From a virus, in the IMG/VR virus record IMGVR_UViG_3300017731_002846, positions 1-64,000 of that record: a stretch of 64,000 nt of DNA; one strand, given 5' to 3'. Position 1 is the stretch's first letter; every line of letters starts with the position of its first letter. The notes under the pieces are model-generated. The model was not told where the DNA came from, made no database searches, and worked only from the letters and a program-made list of their open reading frames with translations. This document shows, piece by piece, positions 7,191-14,973 of the stretch. The position numbers and the translations under genes were made by a program.

Positions 7191-7415
7191 TTAAGAGTAA
7201 TTTTCAATAACCCATTGGATATGGTTTTTTAATTCGTAACCAAATCTAAATTGATTGTCTTGCTCTGCCCAAAAAGCTAATTGATCCATTAATGCAGACA
7301 TTTTTTCGTTTACTTCGTTCAAATCCTTTTCGGTAAAAGAATCGTTTTCCAATATATCTTCATGTAACATTTTGTTGCAATTAACTAGGTTTAATATGTA
7401 TTCGTTCATCTCCAT
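7191..7415 (-). CDS. hypothetical protein (74 aa)
   Basis: Starts at MEMNEYILNLVNCNKMLHED (ATG 7415; an ATG two codons in is also possible). Helical; no family recognised. It abuts the stop of the upstream gene. Confidence 0.65.
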   Translation of the reverse strand: MEMNEYILNLVNCNKMLHEDILENDSFTEKDLNEVNEKMSALMDQLAFWAEQDNQFRFGYELKNHIQWVIENYS

Positions 7416-7416
7416 A

Positions 7417-7608
7417 TTAACCCCCACAAACTGCTTGCTCAACAACTTCAACTAATTTTGCTTGAAATAAAGGATCGAGCCTTTGAGAGATTTTTTGAGC
7501 AATCATTTCTCGCGCGCTTTCTGATTGAAGGTTGATTTGACAAGTCCCTGTATTGCCACAAGCGACTTGCGACAAAACATCCAATATTATTTCTTTTGTA
7601 TTATTCAT
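7417..7608 (-). CDS. hypothetical protein (63 aa)
   Basis: ATG 7608 (MNNTKEIILDVLSQVACGNT...) is preceded by AGGGA, one of the few Shine-Dalgarno-like sites here. Starts inside the end of the upstream membrane peptide. Function unknown. Confidence 0.65.
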   Translation of the reverse strand: MNNTKEIILDVLSQVACGNTGTCQINLQSESAREMIAQKISQRLDPLFQAKLVEVVEQAVCGG

Positions 7609-7705
7609 TCCCTGTAAGTATGTACCATGTTTGTAAAGATAGCAAGACAAAAAACGTCCCAACACCTAAAAATATTTCTTTAATCTGTTTAAATTTGTTT
7701 TTCAT
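7601..7705 (-). CDS. small membrane protein (34 aa)
   Basis: MKNKFKQIKEIFLGVGTFFV... has a basic N-terminus followed by one hydrophobic helix. It overlaps both neighbours, as do the other microproteins here. Function unknown. Confidence 0.55.
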   Translation of the reverse strand: MKNKFKQIKEIFLGVGTFFVLLSLQTWYILTGNE

Positions 7706-8123
7706 TTTCTGCTTGTTGTATTCTTTTTCTTAATTCTGTACTAGAGAAGTTGTGCGGACGTTTATTGTAATAAATTTCTATGCCTTTTGTCAAGCAAATA
7801 TCTTTGCCCGAAAATTCAGTATTTTTATAATCCGCGCCAATAATTCTAACATCGATAGGATAAGTCAACAAAATATCATGCAAATCTTTTTCAAGATTAT
7901 ATGGAATTACTTCGTTAACATATTGTACAGAAGATAATTGAATATAACGCTCAACAACACTTTGTATAGGTTTATTTTTATTTGGTCGCTCAACTTGTGG
8001 ATCAACATGAAGTCCACATATTAAATAATCGCAAACAGATTTAGCTTCAGCCAACATAGCAATATGTCCTGTATGAAGTAAATCAAATGTACTAAATGTA
8101 ATTCCTGTTTTCATTTTATTCAT
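7689..8123 (-). CDS. TagD-like cytidylyltransferase
   Basis: 144 aa. GITFSTFDLLHTGHIAML near the N-terminus carries the HxGH nucleotide-binding motif. RPHNFSSTELRKRI at the C-terminus is the S-S-T-x-x-R/K motif of glycerol-3-phosphate cytidylyltransferase (TagD) and relatives. The family makes CDP-activated alcohols or sugars from CTP. With the second nucleotidyltransferase at 38157 and the glycosyltransferase island it may supply activated precursors; that link is inference. ATG 8123 or 8114 could be used. Confidence 0.85.
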   Translation of the reverse strand: MNKMKTGITFSTFDLLHTGHIAMLAEAKSVCDYLICGLHVDPQVERPNKNKPIQSVVERYIQLSSVQYVNEVIPYNLEKDLHDILLTYPIDVRIIGADYKNTEFSGKDICLTKGIEIYYNKRPHNFSSTELRKRIQQAENEKQI

Positions 8124-8834
8124 TTATTTGTAAATACTTTCTTTTCCTGTTCTTTTAGATGCTTTTAAAGCATACGATATAAATTGTGCTTCGGCAGTTG
8201 ATTTACTTACCTTTGAGTCTTGAGCATATGTATTATATAGTAATTCTTTAAACTTGTGTGGTATGATGAGATTTAAACCCGCACATTTGCGAAGAATAAG
8301 CATCGCATGACAATAAACTTCGTGACTTATATGACCCATTTTTTTATGACCTAAAACCATTTGAATGTACTTCTCTGCAAACGCATCACGATGAGCAGTT
8401 GGTGCTGAATCGATTGCCTTATTTATGTGTTGCTTGTGTGATTTTTCACTTTTTTTTTTGGGCTTCTTGAGGTAATTTAATTTTCCACCTTTTACATCAA
8501 AATATAATTTGTCAGTATTTATGAAATTAGGCAAAATATTTTCAAACAACTCAAACCCTACGAAAACTTTCGATTTATTTTCATCCAAGACATAGTAGTA
8601 TTTGCAAGGTTTGCATTTGAAATAACTAATAGCAGTCAAGCTATACTCGTAATATCTACCATTTGGTAGATGTTCATATTTGTGACGAGCAATATCTCTA
8701 GAAAAAAATTGTAGTGGTTTTTTGTCTTTTCTTTTTAAACCTTTTTTGTGCAATAAAGAACTGCGATCACAAAAGTACCAACTACCATATTTATCACCAT
8801 TAAATTTTTGAGTTTTTGTTTTATAGATTTTCAA
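8124..8834 (-). CDS. hypothetical protein (236 aa)
   Basis: Basic protein with a CxxC (KCKPCKYYY) in the first third and a helical C-terminal half. It appears to start at TTG 8834, whose sequence TTGA overlaps the TGA of the upstream membrane peptide; no ATG lies nearby. No family recognised. Confidence 0.7.
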   Translation of the reverse strand: MKIYKTKTQKFNGDKYGSWYFCDRSSLLHKKGLKRKDKKPLQFFSRDIARHKYEHLPNGRYYEYSLTAISYFKCKPCKYYYVLDENKSKVFVGFELFENILPNFINTDKLYFDVKGGKLNYLKKPKKKSEKSHKQHINKAIDSAPTAHRDAFAEKYIQMVLGHKKMGHISHEVYCHAMLILRKCAGLNLIIPHKFKELLYNTYAQDSKVSKSTAEAQFISYALKASKRTGKESIYK

Positions 8835-8950
8835 AATTTTTTATTATTGTTCCAAAGGTTAAAGATAGATACGGATAAGCAAACTACAAGCACTATACCT
8901 GCAATCACTCCATCCCATCTTAACCCTAAATTAAATAAATATTCAATCAT
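8831..8950 (-). CDS. small membrane protein (39 aa)
   Basis: MIEYLFNLGLRWDGVIAGIV... with one transmembrane helix and a basic C-terminus (NNNKKF). ATGA overlap with the upstream frame at 8950 and TTGA overlap with the next gene. Function unknown. Confidence 0.6.
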   Translation of the reverse strand: MIEYLFNLGLRWDGVIAGIVLVVCLSVSIFNLWNNNKKF

Positions 8951-9105
8951 AACCCTTTTAAGAGTTTAGGGTCAACTTCATAACCATCTTTTTTGCCTTC
9001 TGTATCTTCATTATCATTAAATATAGATGGAAAATCCCAAAAGCCAACAAGAAAGTTTTCTTTATACAAGTCCCAAATGCTTTTACCTTCAGTATCAAGA
9101 TTCAT
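8947..9105 (-). CDS. hypothetical protein (52 aa)
   Basis: MNLDTEGKSIWDLYKENFLV... , acidic, Trp- and Phe-rich N-terminal half. Overlaps the 3' end of the 9095-9460 gene by 11 nt and the next ATG by 4 nt. Function unknown. Confidence 0.6.
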   Translation of the reverse strand: MNLDTEGKSIWDLYKENFLVGFWDFPSIFNDNEDTEGKKDGYEVDPKLLKGL

Positions 9106-9460
9106 TATTAAATAATTTATCCCTAACTAATTTGAAGGCATACTCGTCTTGCATTCTGCAACCATCAATCATTTCATCTAATTGTTCTTTTAATATTTTA
9201 TGGCAATCTTTAATTCCTTGGTCGTACCCTGCATCATGGTCATCCATAATTGTTTTACTCATTTTACGAGCCAAACCTTCTTGAGCATCAGAGTAACCTT
9301 TTTGGTATCCTCTAGTAAAATATACATCTTGTGTTATTTCTTCATTCATTTCTTTTTGTTCCATGCAGTCTTTAAATGATCCACTATAAGAGACTTTTCC
9401 ATCTTTGTCAAGCAATTTATAAGTAGATGGTTTGGTTGAGTGATCCCATTTGCCGTTCAT
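9095..9460 (-). CDS. hypothetical protein (121 aa)
   Basis: Acidic helical protein with a GYxxGxxDA repeat-like middle (TRGYQKGYSDAQEG ... DAGYDQGIKDC). No family recognised. Confidence 0.7.
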   Translation of the reverse strand: MNGKWDHSTKPSTYKLLDKDGKVSYSGSFKDCMEQKEMNEEITQDVYFTRGYQKGYSDAQEGLARKMSKTIMDDHDAGYDQGIKDCHKILKEQLDEMIDGCRMQDEYAFKLVRDKLFNNES

Positions 9461-9475
9461 CTCTTAAAATTAATC

Positions 9476-9814
9476 TCATGTATTTTTATACATATTATTT
9501 TGAAAGTTTTCGATTTTATTTTTTCTTTCTATTTCGGCTCTTTTTTTTGAATAAGCATCAGATACTTTAAATGGGTCATCTTCATCACAACCCCTACCAA
9601 AAACATCATGACCTTGCATATTTCCTTGGTTTTCTTCATCGGTAAACCATTGATAATCTAAATTAAAAATACTATCAACATTAGATGGATGAAATCCCGC
9701 GCTGACGAGTAATCCTTTGAATTGTTCTGCGAGATCATAAACATTTGAACCATCAAAAGACTCTTCCGATTCAACGCTATAAGTTTTATTATGTAATCTA
9801 AGTGATAGTTTCAT
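9476..9814 (-). CDS. hypothetical protein (112 aa)
   Basis: MKLSLRLHNKTYSVESEESF... The N-terminal two thirds look like a small alpha/beta domain, the C-terminus is Lys/Asn-rich. ATGA overlap with the upstream HNH gene. No family recognised. Confidence 0.7.
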   Translation of the reverse strand: MKLSLRLHNKTYSVESEESFDGSNVYDLAEQFKGLLVSAGFHPSNVDSIFNLDYQWFTDEENQGNMQGHDVFGRGCDEDDPFKVSDAYSKKRAEIERKNKIENFQNNMYKNT

Positions 9815-10194
9815 TTTCTTTGGTATCCTTTATCTTTATCTAATTCGTTATGTAGTTCTTTATGGCAATTAGAGCATAATATTTGACATTTGTCAAGTTC
9901 ATTTTCAACTCTTTCGTTGAAAGACCAACTTTTAGCTTTAGAGATTTGAAAGTCTTTTTGACTTGGGTCACGATGATGAAATTCTAATGCTCCTTGAAAT
10001 TTATCATAACCGCAAATTTCGCATTTTCCACCTTTATACTCAATACATTTAGTTTTAAATTTTCTTTGCCTTAATAAGGCTTCTGCATTAGTACAAGGCT
10101 TGCAATAAGAACTAGCACCATCAATACCCCTTTTTTTATAAAAAGAGGATTTAGGCTTATTATCCTTGCAGTATGAACAATACTTTAATTCCAT
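9811..10194 (-). CDS. HNH endonuclease
   Basis: 127 aa. N-terminal CSYCKDNKPKSSF...YCKPCTNAEA zinc site, then CEICGYDK, FHHRDP and CQILCSNCHKELH, the HNH core. Close in design to the 2485-2910 protein. It overlaps the end of the 10185-10547 gene, and its own consensus promoter (TTGACA-N17-TATAAT) lies within that gene. Confidence 0.9.
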   Translation of the reverse strand: MELKYCSYCKDNKPKSSFYKKRGIDGASSYCKPCTNAEALLRQRKFKTKCIEYKGGKCEICGYDKFQGALEFHHRDPSQKDFQISKAKSWSFNERVENELDKCQILCSNCHKELHNELDKDKGYQRK

Positions 10195-10547
10195 TCAAAG
10201 TCAATATTATAACCTACTGCGCGACGCTTGTCAATGTTTTTTGATGGGCAAGTAACCTCAATACAAATATCACGCCCAAGAGAATCACCATCAATGATTG
10301 GCGCACCTTCCTTGTCCATTTCTTCTACCCAATCTATATTTAGGTCGCTAGATGGAAACAAATCATACTCTGATTCATCATCCAACCACATAATGGGTGC
10401 AGACATTACATCTTCATCATCTTCTTGTCTAATTGTTAGCCAACTATCTATTTGCACACTAGGCATTTCATTTAAACTTGAAATGTGTTGAGATGTCGGG
10501 CGGTTTCTATTATATTGATCCACTAAATATTCAGCATCTTTAATCAT
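10185..10547 (-). CDS. hypothetical protein (120 aa)
   Basis: Very acidic protein (QEDDEDVMSAPIMWLDDESE...), no family recognised. Predicted leaderless: ATG is 8 nt after the -10. Confidence 0.7.
   Translation of the reverse strand: MIKDAEYLVDQYNRNRPTSQHISSLNEMPSVQIDSWLTIRQEDDEDVMSAPIMWLDDESEYDLFPSSDLNIDWVEEMDKEGAPIIDGDSLGRDICIEVTCPSKNIDKRRAVGYNIDFEWN
10206..10234 (-). promoter_or_regulatory. internal sigma70 promoter for the HNH gene
   Basis: TTGACA (10234-10229), 17-nt spacer, TATAAT (10211-10206): a perfect consensus inside the 3' end of the 10185-10547 gene, 12 nt before the HNH ATG. Confidence 0.6.
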
Positions 10548-10554
10548 AGCTATA

Positions 10555-10583
10555 TATATAGCATAGAATTAATCATTTGTCAA
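10555..10583 (-). promoter_or_regulatory. sigma70-type early promoter
   Basis: TTGACA (10583-10578), 17-nt spacer, TATATA (10560-10555), 8 nt before ATG 10547. Confidence 0.6.
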
Positions 10584-11598
10584 CTTCAATTTGATCTAAT
10601 TGTTTGCAATTTTTGGGAGCTTTGCGAACTTTATAATGTTTTTTAGGTAAGTTGCCATGTTCATCTAAGCAAGGCTTAACGAGTATCCACTCGCCTTTCT
10701 TGTGAGTAAAACACTCGTCTTGCAAAAACCTCAGATGACCAACTCTGCCATTTTTTAACTTAGAACCTTTACTGCTAGATTTCTTCTGATGCTCTTTTCT
10801 TAGCTTGACCAATAAAGGCAGACTTGAAACGCGAAAAGATGGAGTATCCTTTTTGAAATAATTCCCCGAAATTTTTGAACGAGCTTTCTTTTTCATTTTA
10901 CCGCTCAATTTAGTTGGCTTTAAATACGGAACACTTGTAAATGCTAAAATTTTAAAACAAGTTTCAACAAATGTAAGGCTCTCTTCCCAATCCATAGTAT
11001 CACTCATCTCTTGATCTACATTTTGAATTCTTTCGCAAATTGAAGAAAGAGTGAAATTCGCTGAAAACAATCCACGAGCAACTTTTCCATCTTTAAAAAT
11101 AGAATAAATAAAGAAAGATGTATTTTGTTTTAAAATTTCCTTCCTAGCCACTTGCATATCAATATGATGATCGGGGGGAAAATGCCAAGTATCTATAAAA
11201 TTAAGTATTTCGGCGCGGTTACATTTTTGCAACATTAAAGAAGGATGGCTACTTCTTTCAAAATTAAAATATATTGAGTCGCTCATCATAAATGAAGAAC
11301 TTAAAGTATGATCCTTAACCTCAATAGAAGATAGAGCATCAAATATATTCACATCAACAGAATAAATCGAGCCTTTTTGTTCGTGAAACCATCTAGAAAT
11401 AGTGTCCACCCCATCACTTTTACAATCAAAAATTTCAGCGTCCGTTAACTCCCCTGTTAAATCCAAGCTATTTAATGGGATTGAGCGTTGAAAAGAAACA
11501 TCTACATAATCTCCATGCATTATTGTCTCGACTATATTAGTCTTAACATTTAGGCTATTAGGTAAAATATTATTAATTAATTCATCTGTTACATTCAT
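10573..11598 (-). CDS. hypothetical protein (341 aa)
   Basis: Two-part protein: an acidic N-terminal region of about 225 residues and a strongly basic C-terminal region with KMKKKARSKISGNYF, KLRKEHQKKSSSKGSK, GRVGHLRFL and KKGEWILVKPCLDEHG. The basic half with the R-x-G-H-x-R pattern suggests nucleic-acid binding, but I do not recognise the family. First gene after the promoter at 11605-11633, predicted leaderless. Confidence 0.75.
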   Translation of the reverse strand: MNVTDELINNILPNSLNVKTNIVETIMHGDYVDVSFQRSIPLNSLDLTGELTDAEIFDCKSDGVDTISRWFHEQKGSIYSVDVNIFDALSSIEVKDHTLSSSFMMSDSIYFNFERSSHPSLMLQKCNRAEILNFIDTWHFPPDHHIDMQVARKEILKQNTSFFIYSIFKDGKVARGLFSANFTLSSICERIQNVDQEMSDTMDWEESLTFVETCFKILAFTSVPYLKPTKLSGKMKKKARSKISGNYFKKDTPSFRVSSLPLLVKLRKEHQKKSSSKGSKLKNGRVGHLRFLQDECFTHKKGEWILVKPCLDEHGNLPKKHYKVRKAPKNCKQLDQIEVDK

Positions 11599-11600
11599 AG

Positions 11601-11726
11601 CTACAATATAGAATAAATAATCAACCCTGTCAACACCAAAAGAATAAAATACTCAACCAACAAATACTTATTATAAGCAAGAGTGTCAAGAAATCGGTCA
11701 TTAATCCAATACCACAACTTCTTCAT
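11601..11726 (-). CDS. small membrane protein (41 aa)
   Basis: Starts at MKKLWYWINDRFLDTLAYNK (ATG 11726), with a C-terminal hydrophobic helix. Overlaps the end of the lipoprotein gene by 26 nt. Function unknown. Confidence 0.6.
   Translation of the reverse strand: MKKLWYWINDRFLDTLAYNKYLLVEYFILLVLTGLIIYSIL
11605..11633 (-). promoter_or_regulatory. sigma70-type early promoter
   Basis: TTGACA (11633-11628), 17-nt spacer, TATATT (11610-11605), 7 nt before ATG 11598. Confidence 0.65.
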
Positions 11727-11901
11727 CATAATCATATTGACCATCAGTACAGATATGGCAAACTCCATGCCCTTGTTGGGGGCAAGTATGCACAACAACC
11801 TCTTCGTCACAATCCATGCACTCGATATGCTTGCAACTCATAAGCACCAAAAACCATATCACTAAAGCAGTTATAATTAAATATTTAATAAACCAACTCA
11901 T
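11701..11901 (-). CDS. small Cys-rich lipoprotein (66 aa)
   Basis: MSWFIKYLIITALVIWFLVLMSCKH: hydrophobic signal followed by a lipobox-like LVLMSC. The mature part has further Cys/His residues (ECMDCDEE, HTCPQQGHGVCHIC) that could bind a metal. Probably membrane-anchored. No family recognised. Confidence 0.65.
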   Translation of the reverse strand: MSWFIKYLIITALVIWFLVLMSCKHIECMDCDEEVVVHTCPQQGHGVCHICTDGQYDYDEEVVVLD

Positions 11902-12256
11902 CTTTATTTACATCGTGATATGTTATTTCTCCATTAATATAATCAAATATAAAAGCATAAGTGTTTGTGTCAATTTGATGATATGGATTGTCCTTTGTTG
12001 GCTCATCAACTGCATAAGCAGAGCAATGCCAATGATTGACGTAACCTTCTTGGTCTGAAGAGAAACCTAAGTCAGATTCATGTACATTGTAATCAATGAA
12101 AGTGCCATCGTCTAGCCCAACACTATTCCAATAATCGTAAGGATCAGCATTGTCTAGTTCCGCGTCGGGATTAGCCTCGATCTTTTTGATATGATCGAGT
12201 GCGAGTTTTACAATTAATTCTGTTGTCTCTTTTGAGAGTTCTAATAATGTAGCCAT
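11885..12256 (-). CDS. hypothetical protein (123 aa)
   Basis: Acidic protein with a helical N-terminus and a Tyr/Asp-rich remainder. 17-nt overlap with the lipoprotein start. No family recognised. Confidence 0.7.
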   Translation of the reverse strand: MATLLELSKETTELIVKLALDHIKKIEANPDAELDNADPYDYWNSVGLDDGTFIDYNVHESDLGFSSDQEGYVNHWHCSAYAVDEPTKDNPYHQIDTNTYAFIFDYINGEITYHDVNKDELVY

Positions 12257-12261
12257 AATGT

Positions 12262-12522
12262 TTATTCTCCTTGTTTTGTTTTCATGTAATTTTGATCAAA
12301 CATATCATCTTCATCGAAGAGTTTATTTTGGCATCGGTAGTTTTGATACTCTACCCACAACTTATCGTACAAAGTTTGATGTAGTTGGCTCATTCCGATC
12401 AACATATTTAATAACTCGTCTTCTGTATATTGACGAGGGGCATCTCCAATCGCATACATGAGAGTATTAATATCCTCGTGAATGTTGGACATATTAGCTA
12501 TTGCTTGTTCTAATTTATTCAT
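12262..12522 (-). CDS. hypothetical protein (86 aa)
   Basis: Helical acidic protein (MNKLEQAIANMSNIHEDINT...). Overlaps the 3' end of the macro-domain gene by 8 nt. Has its own predicted promoter at 12530-12558. Confidence 0.7.
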   Translation of the reverse strand: MNKLEQAIANMSNIHEDINTLMYAIGDAPRQYTEDELLNMLIGMSQLHQTLYDKLWVEYQNYRCQNKLFDEDDMFDQNYMKTKQGE

Positions 12523-13012
12523 GGTATCTAACTATATATGTTTTGAATGATCTGTCAACTAAAATATCGTGGATCATTGTATTGATGATTCTTTTGCTTC
12601 CACCCGCAAGACCGCAAGAAATGCCGTAGGGTAACCCTAAAACCTTCTCTTCGTCATCGTGCTTACTTTGCCATTCAATATGATCTGCGACATTTTCTAG
12701 GGCAACATAGAATGCCTCGTAATTAACTGCTCGTTTGCCCCCAATTTTATCTTGCGTATACATATTATATATGCCTTTCGTTTGGGTAGCATCAGTCCAT
12801 GCGAAACTAAAGTCTCCCAAAACATTTTCACCTTCCATCATTGCATGACAATCAGCAGAGTATGCTTCGGGGTAAGTGTGTTTAATGTCTCGCGCAATAC
12901 CTGCGCCCATCACATTATGAGTATTACAGGAATGAGCAATGTAATCAAACCCATGAAAGTGCATCTTTAGTAAGTTGCCATCAATAATTTCTATATTTTC
13001 AGTAGCGATCAT
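12515..13012 (-). CDS. macro-domain protein (ADP-ribose binding)
   Basis: 165 aa. IEIIDGNLLK at the N-terminus, IAHSCNTHNVMGAGIARDIK (residues about 25-44) and the glycine-rich LPYGISCGLAGG with a C-terminal T-Y-I-V-R-Y strand are the macro-domain fold. The N-x-x-x-x-M/G-A-G-I-A loop binds ADP-ribose. Relatives hydrolyse ADP-ribose-1''-phosphate or remove ADP-ribose from macromolecules. In a phage it could reverse host ADP-ribosylation defence or recycle NAD products; that is inference. Predicted leaderless. Confidence 0.85.
   Translation of the reverse strand: MIATENIEIIDGNLLKMHFHGFDYIAHSCNTHNVMGAGIARDIKHTYPEAYSADCHAMMEGENVLGDFSFAWTDATQTKGIYNMYTQDKIGGKRAVNYEAFYVALENVADHIEWQSKHDDEEKVLGLPYGISCGLAGGSKRIINTMIHDILVDRSFKTYIVRYHE
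12530..12558 (-). promoter_or_regulatory. sigma70-type promoter
   Basis: TTGACA (12558-12553), 17-nt spacer, ATAGTT (12535-12530), inside the end of the macro-domain gene and 8 nt before ATG 12522. Confidence 0.45.
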
Positions 13013-13018
13013 GTTAGT

Positions 13019-13047
13019 ACCCTAAACTGAACATTCAGATTTGTCAA
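13019..13047 (-). promoter_or_regulatory. sigma70-type early promoter
   Basis: TTGACA (13047-13042), 17-nt spacer, TAGGGT (13024-13019), 7 nt before ATG 13012 of the macro-domain gene, overlapping the end of the UvdE gene. Confidence 0.45.
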
Positions 13048-14041
13048 ATATATTTTTGAGCAACAATGCAATAGCTTTGTCTTTACCTTTCACTTCGCAT
13101 TCCCACTTTGCAGGTTTATCGGGTTCAATCGCAATATGTGGTGGAAAACTACCAAGAGCAAAATATTCTGCATGAGCGCGAGGCTTTTCGGGAGTACCTT
13201 CTGACCAATGAAAGACAGGAGCAATAAAATATCCTTCACTATCACCTTGAGCTATCCATGTGTGTGCACAACGTTCTGCTTGAAATCCAATACTGCGATC
13301 TTCTGATGGATTGCAAAAGTCATGTAGATTGTCATAACAAACAGGGATATTAACGCCATGCACCGCAAACAAATACTCGCTAAATTTAATACATTTATCT
13401 ACATTGAAGAAACCTTTGTCTTCGTTCTCGATAGTAAGACGATTGTAGACGCCACTATTGCACATGGAGAGGTTACGAAAGAATCTAGTAGCAACAATTT
13501 CTAAACTTTCATCCATCTTAGGGGTGTAATTAATATGGATGTTCATTGGAGCAGTATGATCTTGAGGCAACCCCATCTTATCAAGTACATAAGCTTGCAT
13601 ATTTAGTTCGCCAATAGTTCTACGAACCGCATCTTGATTCAAGGAAGCTAACACATTGAATTGATCGGGGTGAGAACCCATACTTATGTCGTTCTCCCTA
13701 GCAGTTTTACCTACTTGCTTTAATTCTTCTTTGATTTGCTCAATATCGGGCAACTCTTCAATATCAATACCCAAAGTTTCATCGGTAACGAGAGGAAAAA
13801 GAGCAGAGCTAACACGATAATGCCCGATATTTGACTTAGCACAATGACCGACAATAGATTCAGTAACAACAACATTATGCAAAATTCTATTAGACAACTC
13901 TTTAATTGCTTCATCTCTACCTTCTTTTACACATAGATCGTTAAACCTTTTACGTGTCATTGTGCGAAAGGAATATTCTTTCTTGTCTTTCTCTTTTAGT
14001 ATCTCGCTAATGCAAGTTAAGCCTAGTATTTGATCTGTCAT
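13022..14041 (-). CDS. uvsE: UV-damage endonuclease, UvdE/UvsE family
   Basis: 339 aa TIM-barrel endonuclease that nicks 5' of UV photoproducts and some other lesions. N-terminal LGLTCISEIL and GHYRVSSALFPLV are typical of the family. Likely metal ligands are all present: H124 (SHPDQF), H169 (NIHINY), E205 (TIENED), D237 and H240 (CYDNLHD), H278 (FHWSEG), H290 (PRAHAE) and E316 (CEVKGKD). So it should be active, unlike the paralogue at 46793-47917. Promoter at 14048-14076, predicted leaderless. Likely a repair enzyme for phage DNA in sunlit water. Confidence 0.92.
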   Translation of the reverse strand: MTDQILGLTCISEILKEKDKKEYSFRTMTRKRFNDLCVKEGRDEAIKELSNRILHNVVVTESIVGHCAKSNIGHYRVSSALFPLVTDETLGIDIEELPDIEQIKEELKQVGKTARENDISMGSHPDQFNVLASLNQDAVRRTIGELNMQAYVLDKMGLPQDHTAPMNIHINYTPKMDESLEIVATRFFRNLSMCNSGVYNRLTIENEDKGFFNVDKCIKFSEYLFAVHGVNIPVCYDNLHDFCNPSEDRSIGFQAERCAHTWIAQGDSEGYFIAPVFHWSEGTPEKPRAHAEYFALGSFPPHIAIEPDKPAKWECEVKGKDKAIALLLKNIFDKSECSV

Positions 14042-14047
14042 TGTTAC

Positions 14048-14076
14048 AATATGGCGAATATAGAATGGTTTGTCAA
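14048..14076 (-). promoter_or_regulatory. sigma70-type early promoter
   Basis: TTGACA (14076-14071), 17-nt spacer, CATATT (14053-14048), 7 nt before ATG 14041. Confidence 0.6.
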
Positions 14077-14092
14077 TAGCAAAATGAAAAAA

Positions 14093-14106
14093 GTGTACTC
14101 ATATAT
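14093..14106 (+). promoter_or_regulatory. GTGTA-class promoter-like element
   Basis: GTGTACTCATATAT directly before ATG 14107. Member of the recurring element described in the findings; divergent from the sigma70-type promoter of uvsE. Confidence 0.5.
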
Positions 14107-14292
14107 ATGAACAGATCACAAATTAGAAGAACAAATATAAAGTATTTAGAGAAATTTTTTAGTTCAATTATTTTATTTAAAGATTTCCCTGTCAAAAGAA
14201 CGTTACGTGCTGAATCTTGGGCACAAGATTTTTACGAACAATTAAGTGATGAAGACAAGCAAGCACTTTACGATCAAATAATCAAAGAATGA
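14107..14292 (+). CDS. hypothetical protein (61 aa)
   Basis: Basic N-terminus (MNRSQIRRTNIKYLEKFF...) and acidic C-terminus ending EDKQALYDQIIKE. First of three overlapping plus-strand genes, a rare orientation here. Function unknown. Confidence 0.65.
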   Translation: MNRSQIRRTNIKYLEKFFSSIILFKDFPVKRTLRAESWAQDFYEQLSDEDKQALYDQIIKE

Positions 14293-14531
14293 ATATATCT
14301 GTAACAGAAATAGTATTTGTAACTCTTGGAATCATGCTTTCAGTTGTAGCTTTCTTTTTAAAAAAAGAGAGCATGAAAGTTGACCGATTACAAAAACGAA
14401 TAACTGATATGGAAATCGAATTAGCTAGGAATTCAGCTAGAGATTCAGAAAGATGGCGACAAACAACTAAACTATTAGAAGATAGAAGAATTGATGTTCA
14501 TCAAATATTTGACCAAATAAATAAAAAATGA
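14289..14531 (+). CDS. membrane-anchored coiled-coil protein (80 aa)
   Basis: One N-terminal transmembrane helix (VTEIVFVTLGIMLSVVAFFL) followed by a charged coiled coil (MKVDRLQKRITDMEIELARN...). ATGA overlap with both neighbours. Topology resembles small spanin- or holin-accessory proteins, but there is no specific motif. Confidence 0.65.
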   Translation: MNISVTEIVFVTLGIMLSVVAFFLKKESMKVDRLQKRITDMEIELARNSARDSERWRQTTKLLEDRRIDVHQIFDQINKK

Positions 14532-14611
14532 ACTTTATTATGGAACTATGGGACTTGCTCCTGTTTCTGGCACTAGCGGGTTCACTAATGTCTGTTATTT
14601 TAAATAAATAA
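14528..14611 (+). CDS. small membrane peptide (27 aa)
   Basis: MNFIMELWDLLLFLALAGSL... is almost entirely one hydrophobic helix. Its ATG overlaps the TGA of the upstream gene. With 14289-14531 it may form a membrane complex. Existence is probable, function unknown. Confidence 0.5.
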   Translation: MNFIMELWDLLLFLALAGSLMSVILNK

Positions 14612-14615
14612 AAAA

Positions 14616-14633
14616 ATTATTCGCGCGAATAAT
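14616..14633. terminator. palindrome between convergent genes
   Basis: Perfect 18-bp palindrome ATTATTCGC/GCGAATAAT, preceded on the plus strand by A-runs, at the convergence of the plus-strand trio and the cupin gene. It could act as a bidirectional terminator; the absence of a loop makes this tentative. Confidence 0.4.
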
Positions 14634-14973
14634 CATCCTCGATGCGAACAATATCATCTTCACCAAAATAAGTACCTGTTTGAACTTCAACAAGCACCAT
14701 ATCTTCGGTTTCGCTTGGATTTGCCATGCGATGCTTGTCTCCCAAGCCAATCAATGCAGTTTCACCAACTTGGTAATCTTTATCAACGCCATTTTGTGTT
14801 ACTCTTGCCACACCTTGAACAATAGTCCATGCTTCTTGCCTGTGATGATGATATTGATAGCTTAATCTTTGTTGAGGCTTAACAACAATACGTTTAACTT
14901 TACAATACTCTGTGTCGAGTAAAATTTCATAATGCCCCCAAGGGCGAATTGATTCGTCTTCTTGTTTATTCAT
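14617..14973 (-). CDS. cupin, phosphomannose-isomerase type II C-terminal-like
   Basis: 118 aa. RPWGHYEILLDTEYCKVKRI, then KPQQRLSYQYHHHRQEAWTI with a His triplet, VQGVARVT, and GDKHRM match the C-terminal cupin (metal-binding isomerase) domain of ManC/type II mannose-6-phosphate isomerases, here without the guanylyltransferase domain. It probably isomerises a sugar phosphate, perhaps fructose-6-P to mannose-6-P. It would fit precursor supply for the glycosyltransferase island; that link is inference. Confidence 0.8.
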   Translation of the reverse strand: MNKQEDESIRPWGHYEILLDTEYCKVKRIVVKPQQRLSYQYHHHRQEAWTIVQGVARVTQNGVDKDYQVGETALIGLGDKHRMANPSETEDMVLVEVQTGTYFGEDDIVRIEDDYSRE

